DNA of 64,000 nt. Source: Nonomuraea aurantiaca. GTDB taxonomy: Bacteria > Actinomycetota > Actinomycetes > Streptosporangiales > Streptosporangiaceae. This document shows, one piece after another, positions 1 to 8,134 of this stretch; positions within the stretch are counted from its first letter, which is position 1; every line of letters starts with the position of its first letter. The notes beneath the pieces were generated by a model. It was not told where the DNA came from. It was given only the letters and a program-made list of their open reading frames with translations, and ran no database searches. The stretch is from assembly GCF_020215705.1 (NCBI RefSeq), contig NZ_JAIWNB010000007.1, positions 248,001 through 312,000 of the forward strand, written 5' to 3'. The position numbers and the translations under genes were made by a program.

Positions 1-110
1 GCGACGCCGTACCGGGAAGTCCACCTGCCGGGGATATTGACGGCCCTGACGGAGGAAGTTACGTTTCGTCGGCAGATCGGGGGCCCGAGCGTCACACAAG
101 GAGCCAGCCC

Positions 111-1442
111 ATGATCCGAAGAATGCTGACATTCTGCACGATCGCCATCGCGTTAGCCGCCGGTCTCCCCGCTCCCGCCTGGGCGGTCGACGCGACCCGT
201 ACGCCGGGCTCGGCCTCCTACACCGTGAACCTCACCAGCAATTCCTCGGGCACCACCTGGACCGGCCACGAGAGCGTCAGCTTCACGAACCTGTCCGCCG
301 ACTCCCTCACCGAGGTCTACCTGCGCCTGTGGGACAACTACCACGGCAGCTGCCCGTCCACGCCGATCACGGTCACGAACGTCACCGGCGGTACGGCCGG
401 CCCGCTGACCGTTGCCTGCACGGCGCTGAAGATCACCCTCCCCGCGCCGCTGGCCCAGGGGCAGAACGGTTCGGTCGGCTTCGACCTGAGCATCGTGGTG
501 CCCAGCGGCGCCGACCGGTTCGGCCACGACGGCGCGTACAACTTCATCGGCAACGCTCTCCCCGTCCTGGCCGTACGCGACGGCGCCGGCTGGCACCTGG
601 ACCCCTACACCAACAACGGCGAGTCCTTCTACCAGCTCGCCAGCGACTACCGGGTCACCCTGGACCACCCCAGCTCGCTGCTCGTCCCCGCGACCGGCAC
701 CTCCGTGGACACTCCCGGCACTTCCGGCCGGACGATCACCACCGCGACCGCCACCCACGTCCGCGAGTTCGCCTGGGGCGCCGGCGCGTTCACCAAGACC
801 ACCGGCACGACCACCACGGGCGTCACCGTGAACGTCTACCGCGTCAGCGGCATCAGCTCCGCCAGCGCCACCTCGATGATGAACACCGCCAAGAACTCGC
901 TCGTCGCCCACGCTGGCCGCTTCGGCGCCTATCCCTACGGCGAGGTCGACGTCGTCCTGGACAACAACTTCTGGTTCGGCGGCATGGAGTATCCGGGGTT
1001 CGTGCTCGACCTGGTCAGCTCCACCGCGCTCGCCCATGAGCTGGCCCACCAGTGGTGGTACGGCATCGTCGGCGACGACGAGTACAACACCCCGTGGCTG
1101 GACGAGTCCTTCGCCGACTACGCCACCGACCTGTACCAGGGCATCAGCGGCACCAACTGCTGGAACAGCGTCTCCTGGCAGTCGTCGGCCGAGAAGATCA
1201 GCAACTCGATGGCCTACTGGGACGCCCACTCCAGCCGCTACGGCACGGTCGTCTACACCTACGGCAAGTGCGCTCTGCATGACCTGCGCCGCCTGATCGG
1301 CACCTCGGCCATGCAGACGCTGCTGCACGACTACGCCGCCGCGCACTGGTACGGCATCTCCACGGTGGCCGACTTCAAGGCCGCCGCCCAGGCCGCGACG
1401 ACGGTCAACCTGTCGTCGTTCTGGACCACGCACCGCATCTAG
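111..1442 (+). CDS. Secreted M1-family zinc metallopeptidase
   Basis: Exported aminopeptidase-type zinc protease of 443 residues. The N-terminus is a clear Sec signal peptide (basic start, hydrophobic core, cleavage expected after the AWA near residue 25). The zinc site HELAH (about residues 309-313) is followed by exactly 18 residues and then Glu in DESFADY, the HExxH-x18-E arrangement of family M1. A GGMEYPG segment near residue 290 corresponds to the GAMEN exopeptidase motif. An AAGGAG Shine-Dalgarno lies just before the ATG. It is much shorter than full aminopeptidase N (about 850 residues) and lacks the long C-terminal helical domain, like other short actinobacterial M1 proteins. The substrate is unknown. 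It stands alone between unrelated genes. Confidence 0.9.
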   Translation: MIRRMLTFCTIAIALAAGLPAPAWAVDATRTPGSASYTVNLTSNSSGTTWTGHESVSFTNLSADSLTEVYLRLWDNYHGSCPSTPITVTNVTGGTAGPLTVACTALKITLPAPLAQGQNGSVGFDLSIVVPSGADRFGHDGAYNFIGNALPVLAVRDGAGWHLDPYTNNGESFYQLASDYRVTLDHPSSLLVPATGTSVDTPGTSGRTITTATATHVREFAWGAGAFTKTTGTTTTGVTVNVYRVSGISSASATSMMNTAKNSLVAHAGRFGAYPYGEVDVVLDNNFWFGGMEYPGFVLDLVSSTALAHELAHQWWYGIVGDDEYNTPWLDESFADYATDLYQGISGTNCWNSVSWQSSAEKISNSMAYWDAHSSRYGTVVYTYGKCALHDLRRLIGTSAMQTLLHDYAAAHWYGISTVADFKAAAQAATTVNLSSFWTTHRI

Positions 1443-1677
1443 AGGGTCCTTCGGCTGGAGCCGCTCGCTGCAGTGACGAGGTCGCGCACGGTGGGCGCGA
1501 TGGAGCAGCCCGCCGTGCGCGCCGGCGGCCGCAATGGACAGACAGTCTTCGCACGGATAATCTTCGCGTTGATATTCTGTCGAGCCGAGAGACGGTCATG
1601 CGGACGTACGAGCACGCCGTCCAGACCAACGCCATGCGCGAGGCCGTCGTCGCGAACTGGGGAGGATGGAAAAGCTG

Positions 1678-2106
1678 ATGGTCCTCCGCCCCGGCGAGAG
1701 CCCCGGCTTCCTGCTGTGGCACGCCACACTCCGCTGGCAGCGCGCCATCGCCGCAGCTCTCGCCCCGCTCGGTCTCACCCACGTCCAGTTCGTACTGCTG
1801 GCCTGCATGTGGTGGCTCAACACCCACGAGGAGCAGCCCAACCAACTGGCCCTCGCCCGCCAGGCCGGGACCGACGTGAAAATGACCTCGCAAGCCCTGC
1901 GCGCCCTGGAGAAGAAGGGACTGATCGAACGCGAGGTCGACCCGGCCGACACCCGCGCCAAGCGACTCCGCGTCACCGCCGCGGGCGCCGAGCTGGCGCC
2001 CCGCGCGATCGCTGTTGTCGAGCAGGTCGACGCGGACTTCTTTCAGCCGGTCGCCGTCGACGACGCGATCACCCTGCTCACCCACCTGGCCCACCCCGAA
2101 CCCTGA
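1678..2106 (+). CDS. MarR-family transcriptional regulator
   Basis: Winged-helix DNA-binding regulator of about 142 residues. The central part (LALARQAGTDVKMTSQALRA, then LEKKGLIEREVDPADTRAKR) is a typical MarR recognition helix and wing with the conserved D-x-R-x-K/R pattern. I chose the ATG at 1678 because GGGGAGG at 1659-1665 then sits at normal spacing; the in-frame ATG at 1666 abuts that ribosome site and is less likely. It converges on the flavoprotein gene at 2122 with only 15 bp between them. It may regulate the flavoprotein/MFS pair, but no operator was recognised. Effector unknown. Confidence 0.85.
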   Translation: MVLRPGESPGFLLWHATLRWQRAIAAALAPLGLTHVQFVLLACMWWLNTHEEQPNQLALARQAGTDVKMTSQALRALEKKGLIEREVDPADTRAKRLRVTAAGAELAPRAIAVVEQVDADFFQPVAVDDAITLLTHLAHPEP

Positions 2107-2121
2107 GGAGCCTCTACCCCC

Positions 2122-3288
2122 TCATCCCTCCAGGGCGAAGAGCATCCAGGACTGGCCCGGCGCCAGCCCGGCCAGTTCACGGCCGCACTCCTGAAGCACC
2201 TGCGGGCCCGAGGTGATGTGCGCGGTGCCGGCGTGGACATCCCTGAACAGCCGCTGGATCAGCCCGTCCCGCAGTGCCGAGGTGCCGCCCGACGCGTAGA
2301 CGAACCGGGCCACCTCGGCGACCGTCGACGTGATGTGGTTGAGCGCGAGCCGCACCATCGTCTCCTGGCGTACGTCGAGCGTCCGGCCCGCGTCCAGGGT
2401 GCGTTCGGTGTCGTCCCAGGTCTCGTGCACCAGGGCCTTGGCCGCGCGGAACGCCGCCTCGGCGCGGGCGAAGTCGGCGTGGAAGGCGTCGCTGGCGGCG
2501 ATCTGGCCGGGCCGCCCGGCCCGCGCCCCGGCGTGGTGGCTCAGCTCGTCGAGCAGCCGGCGGCCGACACCCAGCGCCCAGCCGGAGTGACAGATCAGCG
2601 CCTGGTCGAGGACGCCGAGCCGGAAGATCGCGCCGCCGCGCAGCGGTTCGTTGTGCGTGAAGATGTGCGTCTGCGACTCCGGTACGAACGCGCCGTCGAT
2701 GGCGTAGTCGATGCTGCCTGTGGCGCGCAGGCCCAGGACGTCCCAGTTGCCGAGCATCTTGACGTCTTCGATGGGGGTGATGAAGATCCGGGCCTCGTCG
2801 GTGCCCTCGACGGCGCCCAGGCTGTGGGCGTACTGGGCGTGCGGCATGCCCGAGGCGAAGCCCCACTGGCCGCTGAGGCGGAAACCGCCGTCCTCGCGTA
2901 CGGCGGTGCCCGGCCGGGTGCCCTGGCCCGCGATGAGCGGCATCCGCGGGCCTGTGAAGATCCGCGCGACGGCCTCTTCGCCCAGGTAGGCACCGGCGGT
3001 GCCGTTCTCCAGGGTGGTGGCCATGACCACCCAGCCGGTCGAGGGGTCGGCGTACGACAGCTCCTCGAAGACGGCGAGCAGCTCCCTGGGTGACAGCTCG
3101 GCGCCGCCGAGCGGCGTAGGCACCCAAATACCGAAAAGTCCCGCCTCATGCAGGGCATCCACGACGGGGGTGGTGAGCCTGCCCTGCGCCTCGGCGGCGG
3201 CCGCCTCACGCTCGATCAGCGGACGCAGCTCGCGGGCTCGCTCCAGCAGGGTGGGGCCGGCGGTGTGCAGTCGCAGCGTGTCGCTCAT
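2122..3288 (-). CDS. Acyl-CoA dehydrogenase-family flavin monooxygenase-like protein
   Basis: 388-residue flavoprotein of the acyl-CoA dehydrogenase fold, closest in style to the HsaA/DszC-type two-component monooxygenase branch. Visible features are the N-terminal helical domain (PLGGAELSPRELLAVFEELSYADPS), the middle beta domain (GFRLSGQWGFASGM) and a C-terminal helical domain ending in YASGGTSALRD followed by FRDVHAGTAHITSGPQVLQE, the usual family ending. These enzymes use reduced flavin to hydroxylate a substrate or oxidise an acyl thioester; the substrate cannot be read here. The MFS transporter lies upstream on the same strand, so uptake and first oxidation of one compound is a reasonable guess. 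The 276-bp gap between them holds palindromic repeats. Confidence 0.8.
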   Translation of the reverse strand: MSDTLRLHTAGPTLLERARELRPLIEREAAAAEAQGRLTTPVVDALHEAGLFGIWVPTPLGGAELSPRELLAVFEELSYADPSTGWVVMATTLENGTAGAYLGEEAVARIFTGPRMPLIAGQGTRPGTAVREDGGFRLSGQWGFASGMPHAQYAHSLGAVEGTDEARIFITPIEDVKMLGNWDVLGLRATGSIDYAIDGAFVPESQTHIFTHNEPLRGGAIFRLGVLDQALICHSGWALGVGRRLLDELSHHAGARAGRPGQIAASDAFHADFARAEAAFRAAKALVHETWDDTERTLDAGRTLDVRQETMVRLALNHITSTVAEVARFVYASGGTSALRDGLIQRLFRDVHAGTAHITSGPQVLQECGRELAGLAPGQSWMLFALEG

Positions 3289-3359
3289 GTCCAGGTGCTC
3301 CTGTTCGTGATCGTTGACGCTCTTACTCCGTCAGATCACGTTGGCGGCACGTTGTCCAG

Positions 3360-3525
3360 ACCCGCGTCCGTTCTATCGCCCCTCGATAGGGGGTGGCCGT
3401 CCTAGGGGCTCCTGCCAGGACGGGCCGTCTACTTTCGCTCCCCGAAGGGGGTATCCCTCCAAAAGGGGCGCCGGCCACATCGGACCGTCCCAGGGATTGA
3501 GACGGTCCCATGCGACGAACCACCC
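3360..3525. repeat. Intergenic palindromic repeat, two units (locus A)
   Basis: Two degenerate units of about 60 bp lie in the 276-bp gap between the MFS gene and the flavoprotein gene. Each unit has a C-rich/G-rich palindrome (here around GGGGGTATCCCTCC at 3447-3460), then GCCAC, then CGGACCGTC or CGGGCCGTC, and the array ends with an inverted GAGACGGTC. The same architecture recurs with three units at 36.36-36.54 kb. The stems would form strong hairpins in RNA from either strand. Whether they end transcription, stabilise mRNA or are mobile palindromic repeats cannot be decided from sequence alone. Confidence 0.75.
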
Positions 3526-3564
3526 GGAAAACCCTCACCGGCCCCAGCTGAGGCACACCAGGCC

Positions 3565-5004
3565 TCATGCCGCCTGGCCCGTCTCCGCGGCCGTCAGGGG
3601 AGTGGCGATCTCCTCCAGGCCCTTGCGCTCGGCCTTGACGCCCAGGAAGAGCTCCACCAGACCCGCCAGGATCATGATGATGGCCCCGATCGAGAAGGCC
3701 AGCGCCGTGTCGCCCGGCACGCCCGTCTCGACCAGGTGGGCGAAGACGAGCGGGCCCGCGATGCCGCCCGCCGCCGTGCCGATGGCGAAGAAGAACGCTA
3801 TGGCCATCGCCCGGGTCTCCATCGGGAAGATCTCGCTGACCGTCAGATACGCCGAACTGGCCCCCGCCGAGGCCACGAACAGCACCACCGACCAGCAGGC
3901 CGTCAGCGTCATCGCCGTGAGCGTCCCCTGGTTGAAGAGCCAGGCGGTGCCGAGCAGCAACAGCCCCGATCCGATGTACGTGGCGGAGATCATCGGAATC
4001 CGGCCGACCGTGTCGAAGAGCCGCCCCAGCAGCAGCGGGCCCAGGAAGTTGCCGACCGCGATGACCGCGAAGTAGTAGCCGGTATGCGTGTCGATCTTGT
4101 AGAACGTGGACAGGATCTGCGCGTACCCGAAGGTGATCGCGTTGTACAGGAACGCCTGGCCGATGAAGAGCGACAGACCGAGCACCGTCCGCTTGGGATA
4201 GAGCGCCACCATGGTGTGCGCGATCCGGACGAACCCGATGGACTTGCGCTGATGGATCGTCATCGACTGCTTCGGCTCCGGCAGGTCCCCGCCCACCTGG
4301 CGCTCGATGTCGTCGACGATCTCCTCGGCCTCCTGGCCACGGCCGTGGATGAACAGCCAGCGCGGGCTCTCCGGTACGTGCCGCCGTACGAGCAGAATGG
4401 CCAGACCCAGCACCACGCCCAGCCCGAAGGCGACGCGCCAGCCGATGTTGACCGGCAGGTCGTTCAGCAGCGGCACGGTCAACAGGGCGCCGCCCGCCGC
4501 CCCGAGCCAGTAGCTGCCGTTGATGATGATGTCGATCCGCCCCCGGTGGGCGCTCGGGATCAGCTCGTCGATGGCCGAGTTGATCGCCGCGTACTCCCCG
4601 CCGATGCCGAAGCCCGTCATGAACCTGAACAGGAAGAACCACCACGCGTCGAAGGACAACGCGGTCATCAGGGTCGCGACCAGGTAGACGACCAGCGTGA
4701 TCAGGAACAGCTTCTTCCTGCCGAACCGGTCGGTCAGCCAGCCGAAGAACAGCGCCCCCGAGCAGGCACCCGCGACGTACAGCGCGGCGGCGAGGCCGGC
4801 GACCTGCGCCTGCGTGATGTCGAGGCCGCTTCCGGGTTTGGCGAGCTGGGCCGAGAGATTGCCCACGATGGTCACTTCGAGCCCGTCCAGGATCCAGACG
4901 GTGCCGAGGCCGATGACGATCATCCAGTGCCAGCGTGACCAGTGCAGCCGATCGAGTCTCGCGGGCACCTTGGTGGTGATGGTGCCAGTCTCCACGTCGC
5001 TCAT
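3565..5004 (-). CDS. MFS transporter, metabolite:H+ symporter / sugar-porter type
   Basis: 479-residue, twelve-helix major facilitator. The loop between helices 2 and 3 carries the MFS signature GWLTDRFGRKKLF (about residues 86-98), and helix 4 onward has RFMTGFGIGGEYAAINS then a PSAHRG turn, a pattern of the aromatic-acid/dicarboxylate symporter and sugar-porter branches. A cytosolic stretch of about 55 residues between helices 6 and 7 (EAEEIVDDIERQV region) separates the two halves. It acts in the cytoplasmic membrane; substrate unknown. It lies upstream of, and co-directional with, the acyl-CoA dehydrogenase-like gene, so the two may serve one catabolic step. Confidence 0.88.
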   Translation of the reverse strand: MSDVETGTITTKVPARLDRLHWSRWHWMIVIGLGTVWILDGLEVTIVGNLSAQLAKPGSGLDITQAQVAGLAAALYVAGACSGALFFGWLTDRFGRKKLFLITLVVYLVATLMTALSFDAWWFFLFRFMTGFGIGGEYAAINSAIDELIPSAHRGRIDIIINGSYWLGAAGGALLTVPLLNDLPVNIGWRVAFGLGVVLGLAILLVRRHVPESPRWLFIHGRGQEAEEIVDDIERQVGGDLPEPKQSMTIHQRKSIGFVRIAHTMVALYPKRTVLGLSLFIGQAFLYNAITFGYAQILSTFYKIDTHTGYYFAVIAVGNFLGPLLLGRLFDTVGRIPMISATYIGSGLLLLGTAWLFNQGTLTAMTLTACWSVVLFVASAGASSAYLTVSEIFPMETRAMAIAFFFAIGTAAGGIAGPLVFAHLVETGVPGDTALAFSIGAIIMILAGLVELFLGVKAERKGLEEIATPLTAAETGQAA

Positions 5005-5058
5005 GAAGTCAACTCGCTACCCCGAGGCTGGCTCGCAAACGTGCCGCGAAGCGGACCA

Positions 5059-5094
5059 GGCAGGCCGTGCCCTGCCCTCAGGGCACAGCCTGCC
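5059..5094. promoter_or_regulatory. Strong hairpin in divergent intergenic region
   Basis: GGCAGGC and TGCCCTG pair with CAGGGCA and GCCTGCC across a four-base loop, giving two 7-bp stems with a small 2x2 internal loop. It sits between the divergent MFS gene (start 5004) and lipoprotein gene (start 5158). No poly-T tract follows. It could be a leader element of either transcript or a protein-binding palindrome. Confidence 0.5.
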
Positions 5095-5157
5095 CGGTTT
5101 CAGGGCGCGACCCCGGCGAAACTGCCGCGTGATCTTCAGCTGCCATCATCCGGTCCC

Positions 5158-5643
5158 ATGACCCGCCCCTTACTCGCGGGCGTGTGCCTGCTGGCCGCAC
5201 TCCTGGGCTGCGGTGCCACGCCCCCCGCCGTAGCGACGCCTCCTGCCGTGGCGGCGCGGCCCGCCCCGTCCACCGAATCTTCTGGCGCGGCGGCGAGCCC
5301 GGCCGGGGTGCAGTATCACGCCACCGAACTACGCCCCGGCGACTGCATCGAGCCCATGCCCGAGAGCTTCCTGGTGACCGTGGTGCCTTGTACCGTGCCG
5401 CACTCGGCGGAGTACGGGACCACGTACGTCATCGCCGACGGCCCATGGCCGGGCATGGCCGAGATGCGACGCCTGTCCGAGAACGGCTGCGCGCCCAGGT
5501 TGCGGTACGTGGCGTCGAGGAGGGAGGAGGTCGGCCTCATGCAACTCATCCCCCTGGAGCAGGACTGGCCGAGGAACAGAACGGCGTACTGCCTGGCCGT
5601 CGCCTGGAACGGCGGGAAGCTCGTCGGCCACGTGCTCAAGTAG
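5158..5643 (+). CDS. Lipoprotein with septum-formation-like domain
   Basis: 161-residue predicted lipoprotein. The chosen ATG gives a short basic start, a hydrophobic core and the lipobox LLGC at about residues 15-18, so it should be lipid-anchored outside the membrane; longer in-frame starts would bury this signal. After an Ala/Pro-rich linker the domain shows LRPGDCIEP, then VVPCTVPHSAE, then an AYCLAV strand near the end: the paired-cysteine GDC...C-x-x-PH pattern of the small actinobacterial 'septum formation' domain (PF13845-like). The function of that domain is poorly known. A strong hairpin lies in its leader region. Confidence 0.75.
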   Translation: MTRPLLAGVCLLAALLGCGATPPAVATPPAVAARPAPSTESSGAAASPAGVQYHATELRPGDCIEPMPESFLVTVVPCTVPHSAEYGTTYVIADGPWPGMAEMRRLSENGCAPRLRYVASRREEVGLMQLIPLEQDWPRNRTAYCLAVAWNGGKLVGHVLK

Positions 5644-5650
5644 GAGCCGT

Positions 5651-6331
5651 CTACCCCCGTCGGACGAGTTCCGGAGCCTGATGCCCACGCTGCCTCTCCC
5701 GCCGGTACAAGATCGCCCGAGCGGCCATCACGACGCAGCCGATGCCGAGCAGCAGCCCCCAGGTGATGTCGGTGAGGAAGTGCATGCCGCGGTACAGGCG
5801 CGAGAAGGCGACGATGAGCGGGGCGGCGATGCCGAGCACCCAGATCACCACCTGGAGCGCCCTGTTGCGGACGTGCATGCTCAGGATGAGCGCGACCGAG
5901 CAGTAGAACCCGACCGCGGCGCTGACGTGTCCCGACGGGAAGCTGGAGGTGGGCGGTGCCGGGTCGATGTGCTGCACCGGCGGCCGGTGCCGGCCGACGG
6001 GCGTGGTGGTGGCCAGGAAGATGAGCGACTGGCTCCAGACGGCCGCGATCAGGAAGATCGATTCCCGCCAGCGCTTGTACACGAGCCTGAAGACGATCGC
6101 GCCTATCGCAGTGAGCGCCACGATGTAGGGAGTGTCAGAGAGGCTGGTGCCGAAGTCGGTGAGCGTGTTCCAGAGCGGGGTACGCCCGGCGGCCAGGCTC
6201 CGGCTCACCTCCGCCTCACCGGTGGGCCAGGCGACGATCAGCTTGCCCACGCCGAACGTCACCGCGGCCATCAGGAGCATCGGCACTAAGATCGTCAGCG
6301 CGTAATACTTCACGTGCTCAGCTTTGGTCAT
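5651..6331 (-). CDS. PAP2-family membrane phosphatase
   Basis: 226-residue integral membrane lipid phosphatase. The three PAP2 active-site motifs are visible: VGRHRPP, PSGH in SSFPSGHVSA, and SRLYRGMHFLTD near the C-terminus (consensus SRxxxxxHxxxD). Likely substrates are phosphatidic acid, lysolipid phosphates or undecaprenyl pyrophosphate, acting at the outer membrane face. Its start lies 14 bp inside the preceding PAP2 gene, so the two are translationally coupled. The nearby lipid kinase at 7163 performs the opposite reaction on lipid phosphates. Confidence 0.88.
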   Translation of the reverse strand: MTKAEHVKYYALTILVPMLLMAAVTFGVGKLIVAWPTGEAEVSRSLAAGRTPLWNTLTDFGTSLSDTPYIVALTAIGAIVFRLVYKRWRESIFLIAAVWSQSLIFLATTTPVGRHRPPVQHIDPAPPTSSFPSGHVSAAVGFYCSVALILSMHVRNRALQVVIWVLGIAAPLIVAFSRLYRGMHFLTDITWGLLLGIGCVVMAARAILYRRERQRGHQAPELVRRG

Positions 6332-7064
6332 GGGTCACCTTCTCTGACTCGGGTTCCACTCCTTCGGCCAGCGGCGAGTTGGGCCTGCGGCCCTGCTCGC
6401 GCCGCCACGTCTCAAATCCCGCCGCGGTGGCGGCGACCACGGCCACGCCCAGGATGATCCCGGCGACCACGTCGCTCACCCAGTGCACGCCGAGCGCGAT
6501 CCGGGTGTAGCCGACCGACAGCACCAGGAACCAGGCGACGGCCCAGGTCACGCGCCGCCCCCAGCGGGGCAGCATGGGCAGGAGGAGCAGGACGACCACT
6601 CCCGCGCCGAGCGTCACGTTGACCGCGTGGCCCGACGGGAAGGAGTCGCCGGGCGCGAGTGCGACGGGGTCCGGCAGGTGCGGTCTGGCGCGGGCAGTGA
6701 TGATCTTGAGCGCGAGGCCGAGCAGCCCGCCCACGGTGATGGTGGTGATCGCCCAGACGGCCAGCCGTCGCGCGCCCTTGTGCCAGAGCCAGGCGGCGAA
6801 CGCGATGACCGCGATGCGCCACGGCCACGGGCCGAACAGATCCGTCCATACGATGAGCACCCTGGTCACGCCTGGATGGGTGATCGCGTAGCCGTGCAGA
6901 TCATCGGCGACCTGCTTGTCCAGTCCGTTGACCGGCATCTTGGCCACGACGAGCAGCAAGCTGAACGGGACCATGACGAGCGCCACCACGAGGCTGGCGA
7001 TCGTCAGCCGCAGTCCCAGGCTGCGGTCAGGATCGACGCGAGCTTTGACCCATTGGCGGCTCAC
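6318..7064 (-). CDS. PAP2-family membrane phosphatase
   Basis: 248-residue, multi-helix phosphatase with the motifs KIITARARP, PSGH in DSFPSGHAVN and TRIALGVHWVSD, fitting KxxxxxxRP, PSGH and SRxxxxxHxxxD, with Thr in place of the usual Ser before Arg in motif 3. The GTG start is preceded by AGGGAGGATCAGGA on the minus strand. It is the first gene of a two-gene PAP2 operon and overlaps the second by 14 bp; the pair share motifs but are clearly diverged, so the duplication is old. It is divergent from the diacylglycerol-kinase-like gene, with about 100 bp between starts. Confidence 0.88.
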   Translation of the reverse strand: MSRQWVKARVDPDRSLGLRLTIASLVVALVMVPFSLLLVVAKMPVNGLDKQVADDLHGYAITHPGVTRVLIVWTDLFGPWPWRIAVIAFAAWLWHKGARRLAVWAITTITVGGLLGLALKIITARARPHLPDPVALAPGDSFPSGHAVNVTLGAGVVVLLLLPMLPRWGRRVTWAVAWFLVLSVGYTRIALGVHWVSDVVAGIILGVAVVAATAAGFETWRREQGRRPNSPLAEGVEPESEKVTHDQS

Positions 7065-7162
7065 TGTCCTGATCCTCCCTCCATCGGCATTCGCGCTCGG
7101 CTACCCAGACAGCGGCCATTGATTCCTGCCTGAAAACCGGCGCCGAGGGTAGTCCGGTGACC

Positions 7163-8131
7163 ATGTCCCCCACCGTGGCGGTCGTCGCGCACCGCAAGAA
7201 GACTCTCGGCGCAGGCCTGGACAGGCTGCGCGTGCTCATCACCGAAGAGGACGTCGGCGAGCTCCTCTGGTACGAGGTGCCCAAGAGCAAAAAGGCGCGT
7301 AAGAAGGTTCGCGAGGCGCTCAAGCAGGGCGCCGACCTGGTGTTCGTCTGGGGCGGCGATGGCATGGTGCAACGGTGCGCCGACGTGATGGCCGGTTCCG
7401 GCGTGCCGATGGCGGTCCTCCCGGCGGGGACCGGGAACCTGTTCGCCAACAACGTCGGCATCCCCATCGACCTCGAAGAGGCGGTACGCATCGGTTTCCA
7501 CGGCCGGCGGGAGAAGCTGGACCTGGGAGTGCTGAACGGCGAGCACTTCGCGGTCATGGCGGGGGCCGGGTTCGAGGCCGAGATGATCGCCGACGCCGAC
7601 CGGCAGGCCAAGGAGCGGCTCGGCAGGCTCAGCTACGTCAAGGCGGCCGTCCGGCACGTCGGCGGGCCGCTGGTGCCGATGGAGATCAAGATTGATGGGA
7701 CGACCTGGTTCGACGGCGAGGCGAGCTGCCTGCTGCTGGGCAATGTGAGCACGATCGCCGGCGGCATCGAGGCGTTCGACGACGCCCGGCCGGACGACGG
7801 CTGGCTGGACGTCGGGGTCTCCACCGCCCAGGGGCCGGTCCAGTGGGCCCGGGTGATCGGCAGGATGGCCACGGGACGCTCCGACGACTCGCCGTTCGTC
7901 CGGATCACCCGCGCCAGGAAGGTGTCCGCCCGGTTCGGTGCTCCGCTGACGTACGAGCTGGACGGTGGAGACCGCGAGGCCACCACCTGCCTCAAGGCGA
8001 AGGTCGTCGCGGGCGCCCTCACGATCTGCCTGCCGCCGGACGAGCGCTCAGGCGAACGCTCAGACGAGCGCTCAGACGAACGCTCAGGCGAGCGGCTGGA
8101 CGGACGCTCAGACGAGAGCTGGGACGGGTAG
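7163..8131 (+). CDS. Diacylglycerol kinase-family lipid kinase
   Basis: Soluble lipid kinase of about 322 residues (YegS/DagK/LCB5 fold) that would phosphorylate diacylglycerol or a related lipid with ATP. The nucleotide loop GGDGMVQRCADV (near residue 60) and the following PAGTGNLFANNVGIP are the family signatures, and FEAEMIADAD continues the catalytic region. An in-frame GTG six bases upstream (7157) is an alternative start. The last 30 or so residues are a charged repeat (ERSGERSDERSDERS) made by 12-bp DNA repeats and outside the kinase fold. It is divergent from two PAP2 phosphatases, suggesting a local lipid-phosphate turnover group. Confidence 0.88.
   Translation: MSPTVAVVAHRKKTLGAGLDRLRVLITEEDVGELLWYEVPKSKKARKKVREALKQGADLVFVWGGDGMVQRCADVMAGSGVPMAVLPAGTGNLFANNVGIPIDLEEAVRIGFHGRREKLDLGVLNGEHFAVMAGAGFEAEMIADADRQAKERLGRLSYVKAAVRHVGGPLVPMEIKIDGTTWFDGEASCLLLGNVSTIAGGIEAFDDARPDDGWLDVGVSTAQGPVQWARVIGRMATGRSDDSPFVRITRARKVSARFGAPLTYELDGGDREATTCLKAKVVAGALTICLPPDERSGERSDERSDERSGERLDGRSDESWDG
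8038..8117 (+). repeat. 12-bp in-frame tandem repeats in lipid kinase tail
   Basis: About six imperfect copies of GACGARCGCTCA encode a Glu/Asp-Arg-Ser rich C-terminal tail of the lipid kinase. The unit is a multiple of three, so copy changes keep the frame. Confidence 0.8.
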
Positions 8132-8134
8132 TCG

